Assembly (NCBI GenBank): GCA_964358855.1
Contig: CAYHQQ010000034.1
Location: 1 to 41,835, forward strand
Reading direction: 5' to 3'
Length of the DNA: 41,835 bases
DNA from: UBA2396 sp038042175
GTDB lineage: Bacteria; Planctomycetota; Phycisphaerae; Phycisphaerales; UBA1924
This document shows positions 7,052 through 14,848 of this stretch, in pieces. The number at the start of each line of letters is the position of its first letter. Positions within the stretch are counted from its first letter, which is position 1. Position numbers and translations under genes: made by a program. The notes beneath the pieces were generated by a model. It saw nothing but the letters and a program-made list of their open reading frames with translations. It did not search any database and had not been told where the DNA came from.

Positions 7052-7714
7052 TCACACCGCATGGAGCGACGCGACGAACTCGCGGAGTTTGTCGGGGTCG
7101 AGCGAGCCGTTCGTGCGAACGCCGCTGCAGAGGTCGACGCCAAAGGGGTGGACGATGTGGACGGCCTGGGCGACATTGGCGGAGTTGAGGCCGCCGGCGA
7201 GAAAGACCGGCACAGGCGAATGGGTGACGATCTCGCGGCTCAGCGCCCAGTCGTGCACACGACCAGTACCGCCGAGCTCTCGCACGGCCGCGGCCGGATT
7301 GCCCGAGTCCAGGAGAAGGGCGTCGACGTCCGGCGCGATGCGGACCGCAAGATCGATCGACGAGCGATCTCGCACATGGATCACCTGCACGATCCGCACT
7401 CCGGGCGCCCGCGAACGAACGGCGGCGTACACATCGGGCGAAACCGTGTCGTCAACGAGCTGCACGGTGTTGACGCGAGTGGCCAGAACATGCTCAACAA
7501 CCGCCGCAGGATCGGTTTCGCTTGTGAGCAGAAACGTGGCGATAGGCGGGGGGACGGCCGTTGCAATCGTGCGAATCGCGTCGTCAGAGATCGGCCCGGG
7601 CCCGCTGGGCATTCGGGCGACCAGCCCCAGTGCATCAGCCCCCGCCGCGATGGCGAGATTCGCCTCGGCGATGGAGGAAATGCAGCAGACTTTGAGACGG
7701 ACCCGGTGACGCAT
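7052..7714 (-). CDS. trpF: Phosphoribosylanthranilate isomerase
   Basis: The 220-residue protein fits the TrpF TIM barrel, which converts N-(5'-phosphoribosyl)anthranilate to the 1-deoxyribulose form in tryptophan synthesis. The N-terminal motif KVCCISS matches the usual K-I-C-G-I, with the catalytic Cys in place and the following Gly replaced by Cys. DALLLDS holds the likely catalytic Asp. The phosphate-binding end has LAGGLNSANVAQAV and GVDLCSGVRTNGSLD. No other trp gene is nearby, so it stands alone behind ruvB. Confidence 0.85.
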   Translation of the reverse strand: MRHRVRLKVCCISSIAEANLAIAAGADALGLVARMPSGPGPISDDAIRTIATAVPPPIATFLLTSETDPAAVVEHVLATRVNTVQLVDDTVSPDVYAAVRSRAPGVRIVQVIHVRDRSSIDLAVRIAPDVDALLLDSGNPAAAVRELGGTGRVHDWALSREIVTHSPVPVFLAGGLNSANVAQAVHIVHPFGVDLCSGVRTNGSLDPDKLREFVASLHAV

Positions 7715-7739
7715 GGGTCAAGCGTAGGTTTCGCTGGTT

Positions 7740-8780
7740 TCAGTCGAACAGATCGCCGCCGACATCGTCCGGGGGGGAGCATTTCAGTCCCAGATGATCG
7801 ATCGCTGCCTTCGTCAACGCACGGCCGCGGCGGGTGCGGGCGAGGAAGCCGATTTGGAGGAGGTAGGGTTCGGCGACGTCTTCGAGGGTGCCGGAGTCTT
7901 CGTTCATGGTGGCGGCGACGGCCTCAAGGCCCACGGGGCCGCCGCGATAGACGGTGCCGATGGCGCGGAGGTAGGAGCGGTCGAGTTCGTCCAGGCCCAG
8001 GGCGTCGATGCCTTCGAGGGCGAGGGCTTCGGCGACGAGGGCGGTTGAGACGCGGCCGCCGGCTTTGACGGTGGCGAAGTCGCGGACGCGGCGGAGGAGG
8101 CGGTTGGCGACGCGGGGTGTGCCGCGGGAGCGGGAGGCGATGAGCTTGAGCGAGGCGCTGTCGACCGAGGTGATGTTGAGCAGCTCGCACGCACGGCTCA
8201 GGATCGCGACAAGTTCTTCGGGCGTGTAGTACCGCAGGTGGTGCGTCATGCCGAAGCGCCCTCGCAGCGGCGAGCTCAGCAGTCCGGCCCGGGTCGTGGC
8301 GCCGATGAGGGTGAAGGGCTTGCAGCGGATCTGCACCGTGCGGGCGGCGAGGCCGGTGTCAACCGTCACCTCGACGCGGAAGTCTTCCATCGCGGGGTAG
8401 ATGAACTCTTCGACCTGGATGGGGAGGCGGTGGATCTCGTCGATGAAGAGGACATCGCGCGGGCCCAGGCGGGTGAGGGTGGCGACCAGGTCGGTGCCGC
8501 GGGCCAGGGCGGGGCCGCTGGTGACGCAGATGTTGGTGCCGAGTTCTTTGGCGATGACGTGGGCGAGGGAAGTCTTGCCCAGGCCCGGGGGGCCATGCAG
8601 AAGGATGTGCTCGAGGGGGTCGTCGCGTCCCTCGGAGGCTTTGACGGCGATCGAGAGGCGGTGAAGGAAATCCTGCTGGCCGACGTACTCGGTGAGGGTG
8701 GTGGGGCGAAGGGCCCAGTTGCGCTGCTCGTCGTCGATACCGACGGCGGTGGAGGCGGAGATGAGTCGTTCGACGGCCAT
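7740..8780 (-). CDS. ruvB: Holliday junction branch migration helicase RuvB
   Basis: This 346-residue AAA+ ATPase is full length for RuvB, the motor that drives branch migration with RuvA. Visible motifs are Walker A GPPGLGKT (63-70), Walker B LFIDEIHRL (111-119), sensor 1 GATTRAG, and the arginine finger in RGRFG. The C-terminal winged-helix domain includes EDVAEPYLLQIGFLARTRRG, the signature RuvB ending. The ATG at 8780 begins the conserved family N-terminus (MAVERLIS); the upstream open frame passes through hairpin DNA. Neither ruvA nor ruvC is in this window. Confidence 0.96.
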   Translation of the reverse strand: MAVERLISASTAVGIDDEQRNWALRPTTLTEYVGQQDFLHRLSIAVKASEGRDDPLEHILLHGPPGLGKTSLAHVIAKELGTNICVTSGPALARGTDLVATLTRLGPRDVLFIDEIHRLPIQVEEFIYPAMEDFRVEVTVDTGLAARTVQIRCKPFTLIGATTRAGLLSSPLRGRFGMTHHLRYYTPEELVAILSRACELLNITSVDSASLKLIASRSRGTPRVANRLLRRVRDFATVKAGGRVSTALVAEALALEGIDALGLDELDRSYLRAIGTVYRGGPVGLEAVAATMNEDSGTLEDVAEPYLLQIGFLARTRRGRALTKAAIDHLGLKCSPPDDVGGDLFD

Positions 8781-8798
8781 GTGGGCGAGTGTAGCGGG

Positions 8799-8825
8799 GT
8801 GGCACGAGCATCCTGCCCGTGCCAC
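8799..8825. repeat. GGA-loop hairpin repeat between the unknown secreted-protein gene and ruvB
   Basis: GTGGCACGAGCA and TGCCCGTGCCAC pair around a TCC loop (GGA on the other strand) with one A/C mismatch. It lies between the end of the secreted-protein gene and the ruvB start. Related hairpins occur at 38632-38736. With no U-run it is more likely a dispersed repeat than a terminator. Confidence 0.75.
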
Positions 8826-8826
8826 G

Positions 8827-10371
8827 TCAGTCCAGCGGAAGTCCCTTGGATTTCCAGAGCGTCCTGAGTTTCTCGACGGTCGTCTGTTCACGGACCGAGC
8901 GGTCGGGGTTTTCCACGGAGATGAACTCGCCGTTCTCGCGGTAGCGGGCGATCTGCCACAGGCAGTCGTCGTTGAGGCGGGTGCGGATCTCAAAGACCTT
9001 GCCCGTGACGCCGACGGGGCTGAAGGTCTCTCGGCGCAGCCTGATGTTGCGGTGCTCGTGCTGGTAGGTGAAGAACCCGAAGTCGGCGGTAACGTTCTTG
9101 CGAACCAGAAGCTGCGGGAGGATCAGGGACTCGGCGACGCTGATGTACCCCTCGCCCTTGATCTGCGGCTTGGTCGCGTCGGTGCGACCGTCGGGGAAGG
9201 CCCTGGAGACCGACATCTCCAGATCGTCCCGCACGCCCGTCTCGGTGTAGAGCTGGGGCTTGTTGCCTTCCTTGCGAGCGGTGGCGAGCGACCAGAACTC
9301 CTCCTTGCGGTCGGCGGAGACAAAGAACTGCCCCTGGGAGTCGACGACAACCTTGCCATCGACCGCGCGCGAATCGATCTGCACGAACACGCCCAGCTGC
9401 TGGGCCTTGGACCCTTTGGGAATGCCCGGGAACTTGCTCCGCTCGCCGAAGAAGTAGCGGTAGCGCGAGTAGCTGATCTCGGTGGAGTCGGAGTCTCCGC
9501 CGCTCTTGCCGGGGCGATAGGTCCGCTCCCATCGCTCGGGGAGAGCCGTGACAACGTCCTTGAGATCCTGCTCGGTGATGCTGGCGATGAAGGCGATGCC
9601 GGTCTTGACCAGCGACTGCGTCCGCTCGACTTCCGCACGCGGATCCTCGATGACGGCGGTCGCCACGCAGTCTTCGAAGACGACCCGAGCGCGCTCGTAC
9701 TCGGTGCGGGCGCAGATGATCTCAAAGAGCATGAACGAGCCCGGCTGGATCTTGCTGACCCCAAGCCCGCGGACGAGGCCCGGTTTCCCCTCGGCCTGCG
9801 GGATGAGGATGTACACGAGGTACGCGGGCCGTCCCGAGATGATGAACGTCTTGTCCTTGGCCAGCACCTCGGGGACGGCCTTGGCGCTGGCGGCGGCGGA
9901 CTCGATGTTCTTGACGATCTCGCTCATGACCTCTTCGGTGGTGATCAGAGCGTCGGTGAGTCGCTTGCTGCGGACGTACATGACCCACGTGGAGTCGGGC
10001 GGGACGATTTCAATGTTGGCGAATCCGCCGCTGGCGTCGGCGGCCCGCTCGACGTTGGCTTTGGACGACTTTGGGATGAGCATGGCCAGGCCCACTTCAC
10101 GGACCGCCAAAGGCAGGCCGTCAAACTCGGTGGTGGGGGCGGGCCTCGTGGCTGTTGGCGGAACGGGCTCGACGGGTTTGGCCGGCGCGGTCGCGGCCTG
10201 TTCGGGCTGCTTTGGCTTGGCGGGCGTCGACGAAGGGGGCAGGGGAATGTTGGTGGGAGAGGGTGTGGGCTGGGCGAGCACCGGAGCACACAGGCTCAGT
10301 GCCGCTACAAGTAGATGGCGCATGGCGAGGCCAGAACCCAAACGACAGGCAAACGGGTTGGATGAGATCAT
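8827..10371 (-). CDS. Secreted protein of unknown function with a proline-rich linker
   Basis: The 514-residue product has an N-terminal signal peptide (core LLVAALSLCAPVLAQ). A Pro/Thr/Ala-rich linker of about 60 residues follows, then a soluble region of about 400 residues with no transmembrane segments. I do not recognise the domain. The mature part has alternating charged and beta-like segments such as FGFFTYQHEHRN and VFEIRTRLNDDCLWQIARY. The ATG at 10371 has GGAG seven bases upstream. The ATG at 10323, immediately before the hydrophobic core, is a good alternative and gives 498 residues. A Fur-like box lies 76 bases upstream of the 10371 start, which suggests iron control. ruvB follows on the same strand. 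Confidence 0.7.
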   Translation of the reverse strand: MISSNPFACRLGSGLAMRHLLVAALSLCAPVLAQPTPSPTNIPLPPSSTPAKPKQPEQAATAPAKPVEPVPPTATRPAPTTEFDGLPLAVREVGLAMLIPKSSKANVERAADASGGFANIEIVPPDSTWVMYVRSKRLTDALITTEEVMSEIVKNIESAAASAKAVPEVLAKDKTFIISGRPAYLVYILIPQAEGKPGLVRGLGVSKIQPGSFMLFEIICARTEYERARVVFEDCVATAVIEDPRAEVERTQSLVKTGIAFIASITEQDLKDVVTALPERWERTYRPGKSGGDSDSTEISYSRYRYFFGERSKFPGIPKGSKAQQLGVFVQIDSRAVDGKVVVDSQGQFFVSADRKEEFWSLATARKEGNKPQLYTETGVRDDLEMSVSRAFPDGRTDATKPQIKGEGYISVAESLILPQLLVRKNVTADFGFFTYQHEHRNIRLRRETFSPVGVTGKVFEIRTRLNDDCLWQIARYRENGEFISVENPDRSVREQTTVEKLRTLWKSKGLPLD

Positions 10372-10446
10372 GCGGGCACTCCGGGGAGCGGCGAGAGCGG
10401 GGGCGTTGTCCAACAGTACGGGTCGGCCGAAGACGGCCGTGAACAT

Positions 10447-10461
10447 TGAGAATGATTCTCG
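10447..10461. promoter_or_regulatory. Fur-box-like operator
   Basis: TGAGAAT-G-ATTCTCG is a 7-1-7 inverted repeat that differs from a perfect palindrome only at the outer pair. It matches the classic Fur consensus (TGAtAATnATTaTCA) well. Its position upstream of the secreted-protein gene fits repression under iron repletion. The S10 promoter lies ~100 bases away on the other side. Confidence 0.5.
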
Positions 10462-10561
10462 CGAAGCGGCAAGGAGTTCCCGGATCTAAAGAAAGCACCG
10501 GAAGCAGTGGGGGAGATCGGTGGGACCCTGGGCTTGGCGGGGCGGGGGCGCGGGATGATGC

Positions 10562-10600
10562 TTGACAGGGAGTTGACAGGGGCTTGGTTGCCGCTATCCT
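10562..10600 (+). promoter_or_regulatory. Probable sigma70-type promoter of the S10 block
   Basis: TTGACA at 10573-10578 is followed after 16 bases by TATCCT at 10595-10600. A second TTGACA at 10562-10567 lies in an 11-bp direct repeat just upstream. Transcription would begin near 10607, giving a leader of ~240 bases before rpsJ. The leader holds the hairpin at 10712-10729. Confidence 0.6.
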
Positions 10601-10849
10601 TCCCCTCTTGCCTCCGGAAGCTGGGGGCGTCCGCGCTGGATTCGCAGTGGGTGCGAGTCGATGCGGGCAGGTTTTGGTGCTCCTGCGAAACCATCGCACG
10701 GGACGAAGATGCGGGCCGAAGACGGCCCGAGGATTTCGACCCCTCGTGTGTGGACGAGCTGGGGAGCCGGGGCCAGAGAGTCGGAAAGGCCAAAATGGTC
10801 GATTCCGGCGGCGAAATGAAGTGTTCGAACACCTGATCGAGAGCAACTG

Positions 10850-11158
10850 ATGAACGGCGGAAAGATCAGAATTCGGATGGAAGCCTACGACCACCTGGCC
10901 CTTGATGCATCGGCCAAGGAGATCGTGGAGCATGCCAAGCGGACCAACGCGAAGGTCGCGGGTCCGGTGCCGCTGCCGACGCGCGTCGAGCGGTACACGG
11001 TTCTGCGCTCGCCTTTCATCGATAAGAAGAGTCGCGAGCAGTTCGAGATCCGGACGCATAAACGGATCATCGATATTCTCGAGCCCAACGTGCGAACGGT
11101 TGAGGCTCTGAATCGGCTTGTGGTTCCGGCGGGCGTGTTTGTGAAGATCAAGGCGTGA
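10850..11158 (+). CDS. rpsJ: 30S ribosomal protein S10
   Basis: The 102-residue protein matches S10 in length and motifs: KIRIRMEAYDHLALD at the N-terminus, VAGPVPLPTR in the loop reaching the 30S head, and SREQFEIRTHKRIIDI. It is a 30S head protein and, in other bacteria, the NusB partner in antitermination. It opens the ribosomal block here; no rpsL, rpsG, fusA or tuf lies just upstream. Confidence 0.97.
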   Translation: MNGGKIRIRMEAYDHLALDASAKEIVEHAKRTNAKVAGPVPLPTRVERYTVLRSPFIDKKSREQFEIRTHKRIIDILEPNVRTVEALNRLVVPAGVFVKIKA

Positions 11159-11238
11159 TTTGACGGGCCGACTCTCGCGAGCAGCGAGGCTCGGCCCGGT
11201 GTGTTTGCAGGGGCGACGAAGTACTTGAGGTAGGATCA

Positions 11239-11931
11239 ATGGGCCTGGCACTCATCGGCAAGAAAATCGGCATGACCCGCGTCTATGACGCGAAGGGTGT
11301 CAGCATTCCCGTGACCGTCCTTGAGGTGGGCCCCTGCGTCGTCACGCAGGTGCGGACCTCTGAGAAGGACGGCTATTCGGCGGTGCAGGTGGGTTGGGGC
11401 GAGATGAAGGCGCGCAACAGCACGATGCCGCAGATCGGGCACGACGCCAAGGCCGGCACGACGCCCAAGCGTCGCCACCGCGAGTTCCACGTTGATGCCA
11501 AGGAGGTCGAGACTTTCACGCTCGGCCAGGTGTTGACGGTCAAGGAGTTCGAGGCCCACATGTTCGTGGACGTGATCGCGACCAACAAGGGCAAGGGTTT
11601 CGCGGGCACGATGAAGCGCCACCACTACAAAGGCCTGTGCGCCAGCCACGGCACCGAGCGTAAGCACCGGTCCGCGGGTTCGATCGGCTCGCTCTGCTCC
11701 AACCGCGGCTTTGGCGGCGGCCTGGTGAAGGGCAAGAAGATGGCGGGGCAGATGGGCAACGTCCGCGCGACGTGCCGCTCGCTCCATGTGGTTCGGATCG
11801 ACGATGCAAAGAATCTGATGCTGGTCAAGGGAACCGTGCCTGGTGCGAACACCGGCACGGTTCTTGTACGTCCGGCCCTTCGTCTCTATCGCGGCAAGGC
11901 CAAGCTCCTGGCGGCGGCGAGCAAGAAGTAA
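11239..11931 (+). CDS. rplC: 50S ribosomal protein L3
   Basis: The 230-residue protein begins with GLALIGKKIGMTRVYDAKG, the usual L3 start, and carries the long central loop that reaches the peptidyl-transferase region (GKGFAGTMKRHHYKG, then SHGTERKHRSAGSIG). MAGQMGNV is the conserved later motif. It is slightly longer than the usual ~210 residues. It follows rpsJ after 80 bases and is followed by an unusual 389-base gap before rplD. Confidence 0.97.
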   Translation: MGLALIGKKIGMTRVYDAKGVSIPVTVLEVGPCVVTQVRTSEKDGYSAVQVGWGEMKARNSTMPQIGHDAKAGTTPKRRHREFHVDAKEVETFTLGQVLTVKEFEAHMFVDVIATNKGKGFAGTMKRHHYKGLCASHGTERKHRSAGSIGSLCSNRGFGGGLVKGKKMAGQMGNVRATCRSLHVVRIDDAKNLMLVKGTVPGANTGTVLVRPALRLYRGKAKLLAAASKK

Positions 11932-12320
11932 TGGATTTGTGAACATCACCCGGGTTGGACCCGGGTGCGGCAAGTGTCGAGTTGGATGAATTCGCGGGTC
12001 CCAGAAGGCAGTGACCCGCGAGCCCGAAAGGTCGCAAAGCCCGTCAAACGGCGATCGAAACCACCGGGTGAGAACATCAAGGGACCGATCGGGATTCCAG
12101 GCAACTGGAGCATCGAGAGGTTCGATAGGCCGAGTTGATTCCGAGCCGACCCCCACGCTCTTGTGAGCGTGCCGCCGATGGAGGCGATTGGAGGCGAGCC
12201 GGATAGGCGACGGGCTCTGACCGAGAGGTCAGGAGTCTGGCTGCGGGCGAGAGCTTGCGGTGGTCCGGAGATGGCAGTTGAGCCGTCTTTATGGACCGAG
12301 GCGTTTGGCGAGGTACACGA
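11932..12320 (+). other. 389-base structured gap between rplC and rplD
   Basis: These two genes are normally nearly adjacent. No convincing gene is seen here. Three clean hairpins are visible: CACCCGGGT/ACCCGGGTG with a TGG loop (11947-11967), CACGCTC/GAGCGTG with a TTGT loop (12154-12171), and CTGACC/GGTCAG closed by a GNRA-type GAGA tetraloop (12217-12232). It may be an internal leader controlling rplD and later genes. L4 is the known autoregulator of the S10 operon in E. coli. Confidence 0.6.
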
Positions 12321-13139
12321 ATGGACGTCCCCGTCCTCAACATGCAGGGTCAGACCGTCGGAAAGATCACTGTCGACGAGCAATCGCTCGGCGGGGATAT
12401 CAATCCGTCGCTCATCAAGCAGGCGTACGTGCGGTATCACGCCGGACAGCGCCAGGGCTCGAGCAAGACCAAAAACCGGGCCGAAACCGAAGGCTCCACC
12501 AAGAAAATCTACAAGCAGAAGGGCACGGGCAACGCCCGCCACGGCGACCGCAAGGTCAACATCTTCAAGGGCGGTGGCCACGGCCACTCCAAGAAGATGG
12601 TCCGTGAGGACTTCCGCCTGGACATGCCCAAGAAGATGCGCCGCAAGGCCAACCGCAACGCGCTGCTCGCGAAGCTGGTGGACCAGGAAGTGCGCGTGAT
12701 CGACGAGATCACGTTCGCGGACCCCAAGACCAAGAACTTCGTGGGCTTCCTCGAGGCGATCAAGGTCGACAAGACCGCGGTCGTCGCGCTGCCGGTCGAC
12801 GCCGCCAAGAGCGAGAACGCCCGCAAGGGTGGACGCAATCTCGAGGACGTGACGCTCATCCGGGCCGATCAGCTCAACTGCTTTGAGATGCTCAACCACC
12901 GGTTCCTCGTGATCGGCAAGAGCGATCTTGAGGCGTGGCTCAGCGGCCCGTGGTCTCAGACGGGCAAGGACGCCAAGCTCGCCCCCAAGGGTGCGCCGGC
13001 CGATCAGCCAGAGAAGCCCAGCCGGCCGTACGTCGCCAAGGTGAAAAAGCTGGCGAAGAAGACCGACAAGCCCAATACCGACAAGGGCAGTACCGACAAG
13101 GCCAAGGCCGACAAGCCCACTGCGAAGGGAGGCAACTAA
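12321..13139 (+). CDS. rplD: 50S ribosomal protein L4 with a lysine-rich C-terminal tail
   Basis: The first ~210 residues are L4: DVPVLNMQGQTVGKITVDE, AYVRYHAGQRQGSSKTKNRA, and the exit-tunnel loop with KQKGTGNARHGDRK. The protein is 272 residues long against the usual ~205. The extra ~55 C-terminal residues are rich in Lys, Asp and Thr with repeated TDK units. GAGG at 12310-12313 precedes the ATG at 12321. It is followed after three bases by rplW. In E. coli L4 also represses its own operon, which makes the gap upstream of this gene noteworthy. Confidence 0.96.
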   Translation: MDVPVLNMQGQTVGKITVDEQSLGGDINPSLIKQAYVRYHAGQRQGSSKTKNRAETEGSTKKIYKQKGTGNARHGDRKVNIFKGGGHGHSKKMVREDFRLDMPKKMRRKANRNALLAKLVDQEVRVIDEITFADPKTKNFVGFLEAIKVDKTAVVALPVDAAKSENARKGGRNLEDVTLIRADQLNCFEMLNHRFLVIGKSDLEAWLSGPWSQTGKDAKLAPKGAPADQPEKPSRPYVAKVKKLAKKTDKPNTDKGSTDKAKADKPTAKGGN

Positions 13140-13142
13140 GCC

Positions 13143-13433
13143 ATGCCCGCCAACGTGACAGCCATCCACATTCTCAAGAAGCCACTGCTTTCTGAGAAGA
13201 ACACCGACTCGATGTCGGACCACAAGCGGTACACGTTCCTGGTCGACCCCCGGGCGACCAAGGACGAGATCAAGGCCGCGGTGCAGGAGATCTACAAGGT
13301 CCGCGTGGTCGCGGTGAACACCCAGGTCAGGAAGGGTGAGGAGCAGCGGACGAAGTTCGGGGCGTTCCAGAGGGCTTCGACCAAGAAGGCAACGGTCCGC
13401 CTGCACGCCGAGGATTCGATCGAGTTCTTCTAA
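13143..13433 (+). CDS. rplW: 50S ribosomal protein L23
   Basis: The 96-residue product fits L23, which sits at the tunnel exit and docks trigger factor and SRP. ILKKPLLSEKNTDSM, YTFLVDPRATKDEIKAAVQE and VRVVAVNTQVRKG follow the family pattern. Its start is three bases after the rplD stop, so the two are probably translationally coupled. Confidence 0.96.
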   Translation: MPANVTAIHILKKPLLSEKNTDSMSDHKRYTFLVDPRATKDEIKAAVQEIYKVRVVAVNTQVRKGEEQRTKFGAFQRASTKKATVRLHAEDSIEFF

Positions 13434-13519
13434 TATTGCACGGCGGGTAGACCGCCTCAAAGGAACGGGAACCCCCGCGTTGGCGATGAGCCAACACGCG
13501 GAAAGACTGGGAACGACTC

Positions 13520-14377
13520 ATGCCGATCAAGATCTACAACCCGACGAGCAACGGCCGGCGCAACGCGTCGGTGAACGCGCACGCCGAGGTCACCAAGAAG
13601 CGTCCTCACAAGAGCCTGCTCCTGCCCAAGCCCAAGAGCGGTGGGCGGAATCACCACGGCATCGTCACCTCCCGCGGCATCGGCGGCGGCGTGAAGCAGA
13701 TGCTGCGGAAGATCGACTTCAAGCGTCGCGATCGCCAGGGGATCGTGGGCAAGGTCATCGGGATCGAGTACGACCCCAATCGCTCGTGCCACATCGCGCT
13801 GATCGGCTACGCCGACGGCGAGAAGCGGTACATCTGCTCCCCTCAGGGGCTTGTGACGGGTCAGGAAGTGCTCACGAGCAACACCGAGGCGATCGAGCCG
13901 ACGGTGGGCAACTGCATGCCGCTCAAGTTCATCCCCACGGGCCTTGAGGTCCACTGTGTTGAGCTGGAAGTCGGACGCGGCGCTCGCATGTGCCGCTCGG
14001 CCGGTAGCTTCGCCCGTCTGACCAACAAGGACGAGCAGTTTGCGACGCTGGTGCTGCCCTCGGGCGAAGTGCGCAAGGTGCCGATCCTGTGCAAGGCCAC
14101 CATCGGCACGATGGGCAACGGCGACCACCGTCTCCGCAAGCTGGGCAAGGCCGGCCTGAACCGGCTGATGGGGCGTCGCCCGATCACCCGCGGCATGGCC
14201 AAGAGCCACCACGCTCACCCGCTGGGCGGCGGCTCGGGACGCAGCAAGGGCGGACGTCCGCCCTGCGGACCCACGGGCGTCTTGTCCAAGGGCGGCAACA
14301 CCAGGAATCGCAAGAAGTACAGCAGCCAGTTGATCATCCGCCGCCGGGTGAGCAAGCGTTACGGCCAGAAGAAGTAA
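13520..14377 (+). CDS. rplB: 50S ribosomal protein L2
   Basis: This 285-residue protein is full-length L2 of the peptidyl-transferase region. Motifs include MPIKIYNPTSNGRRNASV at the start, GGRNHHGIVTSRGIGGG, and the C-terminal catalytic-region segment with HPLGGGSGRSKGG, which holds the conserved His. It ends in RRRVSKRYGQKK. Confidence 0.97.
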   Translation: MPIKIYNPTSNGRRNASVNAHAEVTKKRPHKSLLLPKPKSGGRNHHGIVTSRGIGGGVKQMLRKIDFKRRDRQGIVGKVIGIEYDPNRSCHIALIGYADGEKRYICSPQGLVTGQEVLTSNTEAIEPTVGNCMPLKFIPTGLEVHCVELEVGRGARMCRSAGSFARLTNKDEQFATLVLPSGEVRKVPILCKATIGTMGNGDHRLRKLGKAGLNRLMGRRPITRGMAKSHHAHPLGGGSGRSKGGRPPCGPTGVLSKGGNTRNRKKYSSQLIIRRRVSKRYGQKK

Positions 14378-14431
14378 TCACTCCAGTTGAAGCGTCCCCG
14401 AGGGGGCGAGATCCAGACCGGGAAGCAAAGC

Positions 14432-14746
14432 ATGAGTCGCAGCCTGAAAAAAGGTCCGTACGTCGATGAAGGGCTCTTCCGCAAGGTGGAGGTCCTCAAC
14501 GAATCCCGGCGCAAGGAGCCGATCAAGACATGGCGCCGAGCCTGCACGATCGTCCCCGAGTTCGTCGGGCACACGTTCAAGGTGCACAACGGCAAGTTGT
14601 TCATCGACGTGTTCGTGACCGAGGACATGGTCGGGCACAAGCTCGGCGAGTTCTCGCTGACGCGGACCTTCCGCGGGCACACGAACAAGAAGGAAGGCCT
14701 GGATGGCGGCGACGCCAAGCCGGCGCCCTCGCCGGTGAAGAAGTAG
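14432..14746 (+). CDS. rpsS: 30S ribosomal protein S19
   Basis: The 104-residue product begins MSRSLKKGPYVDEGLFRKVE, the canonical S19 start, and contains the RRACTIVPEFVGHTFKVHNG core that contacts S13 and the tRNA-binding head. It has a short extra C-terminal tail. The ATG at 14432 is preceded by GGGAAG. An upstream in-frame ATG at 14387 lies outside the conserved protein. Confidence 0.96.
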   Translation: MSRSLKKGPYVDEGLFRKVEVLNESRRKEPIKTWRRACTIVPEFVGHTFKVHNGKLFIDVFVTEDMVGHKLGEFSLTRTFRGHTNKKEGLDGGDAKPAPSPVKK

Positions 14747-14751
14747 AGAGC

Positions 14752-14786
14752 AGGCACTAGGCACTAGGCACTAGGCACTGGGCACT
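14752..14786. repeat. Tandem array of five 7-bp units (AGGCACT)
   Basis: Four perfect copies of AGGCACT are followed by GGGCACT, starting five bases after the rpsS stop. The array lies within the 102-base gap before rplV. Its origin may be slippage. A related five-unit heptamer array lies at 31464-31498. Confidence 0.95.
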
Positions 14787-14848
14787 AGGGAAGAACGACG
14801 TGGGTTGTGTTGGTGGATCTGGTTTGACTGTAAAGAAGGAATGACGCC

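Larger units (their letters stand above)
10372..10849. other. Divergent regulatory region between the secreted-protein gene and rpsJ
   Basis: This 478-base stretch holds the Fur-like box (10447-10461), two similar short hairpins with AAGA loops (10424-10439 and 10712-10729), the presumed rpsJ promoter (10562-10600), and a ~240-base rpsJ leader. A plus-strand ORF at 10507-10836 lacks protein-like features and is not called. Confidence 0.6.

Noticed and set aside
5864..8068. 734-codon plus-strand open frame across SDR, trpF and part of ruvB
   Set aside because: All three genes on the minus strand are recognisable; the plus frame is very Arg-rich with no family motifs.
10507..10836. 109-codon ORF in the rpsJ leader
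   Set aside because: It overlaps the proposed promoter, lacks a ribosome site and shows no protein-like pattern.
11946..13460. Long minus-strand open frame (504 codons) across rplD-rplW
   Set aside because: It lies antisense to clear ribosomal protein genes and has the Leu/Arg/Asp-rich composition of a shadow frame in G+C-rich DNA.
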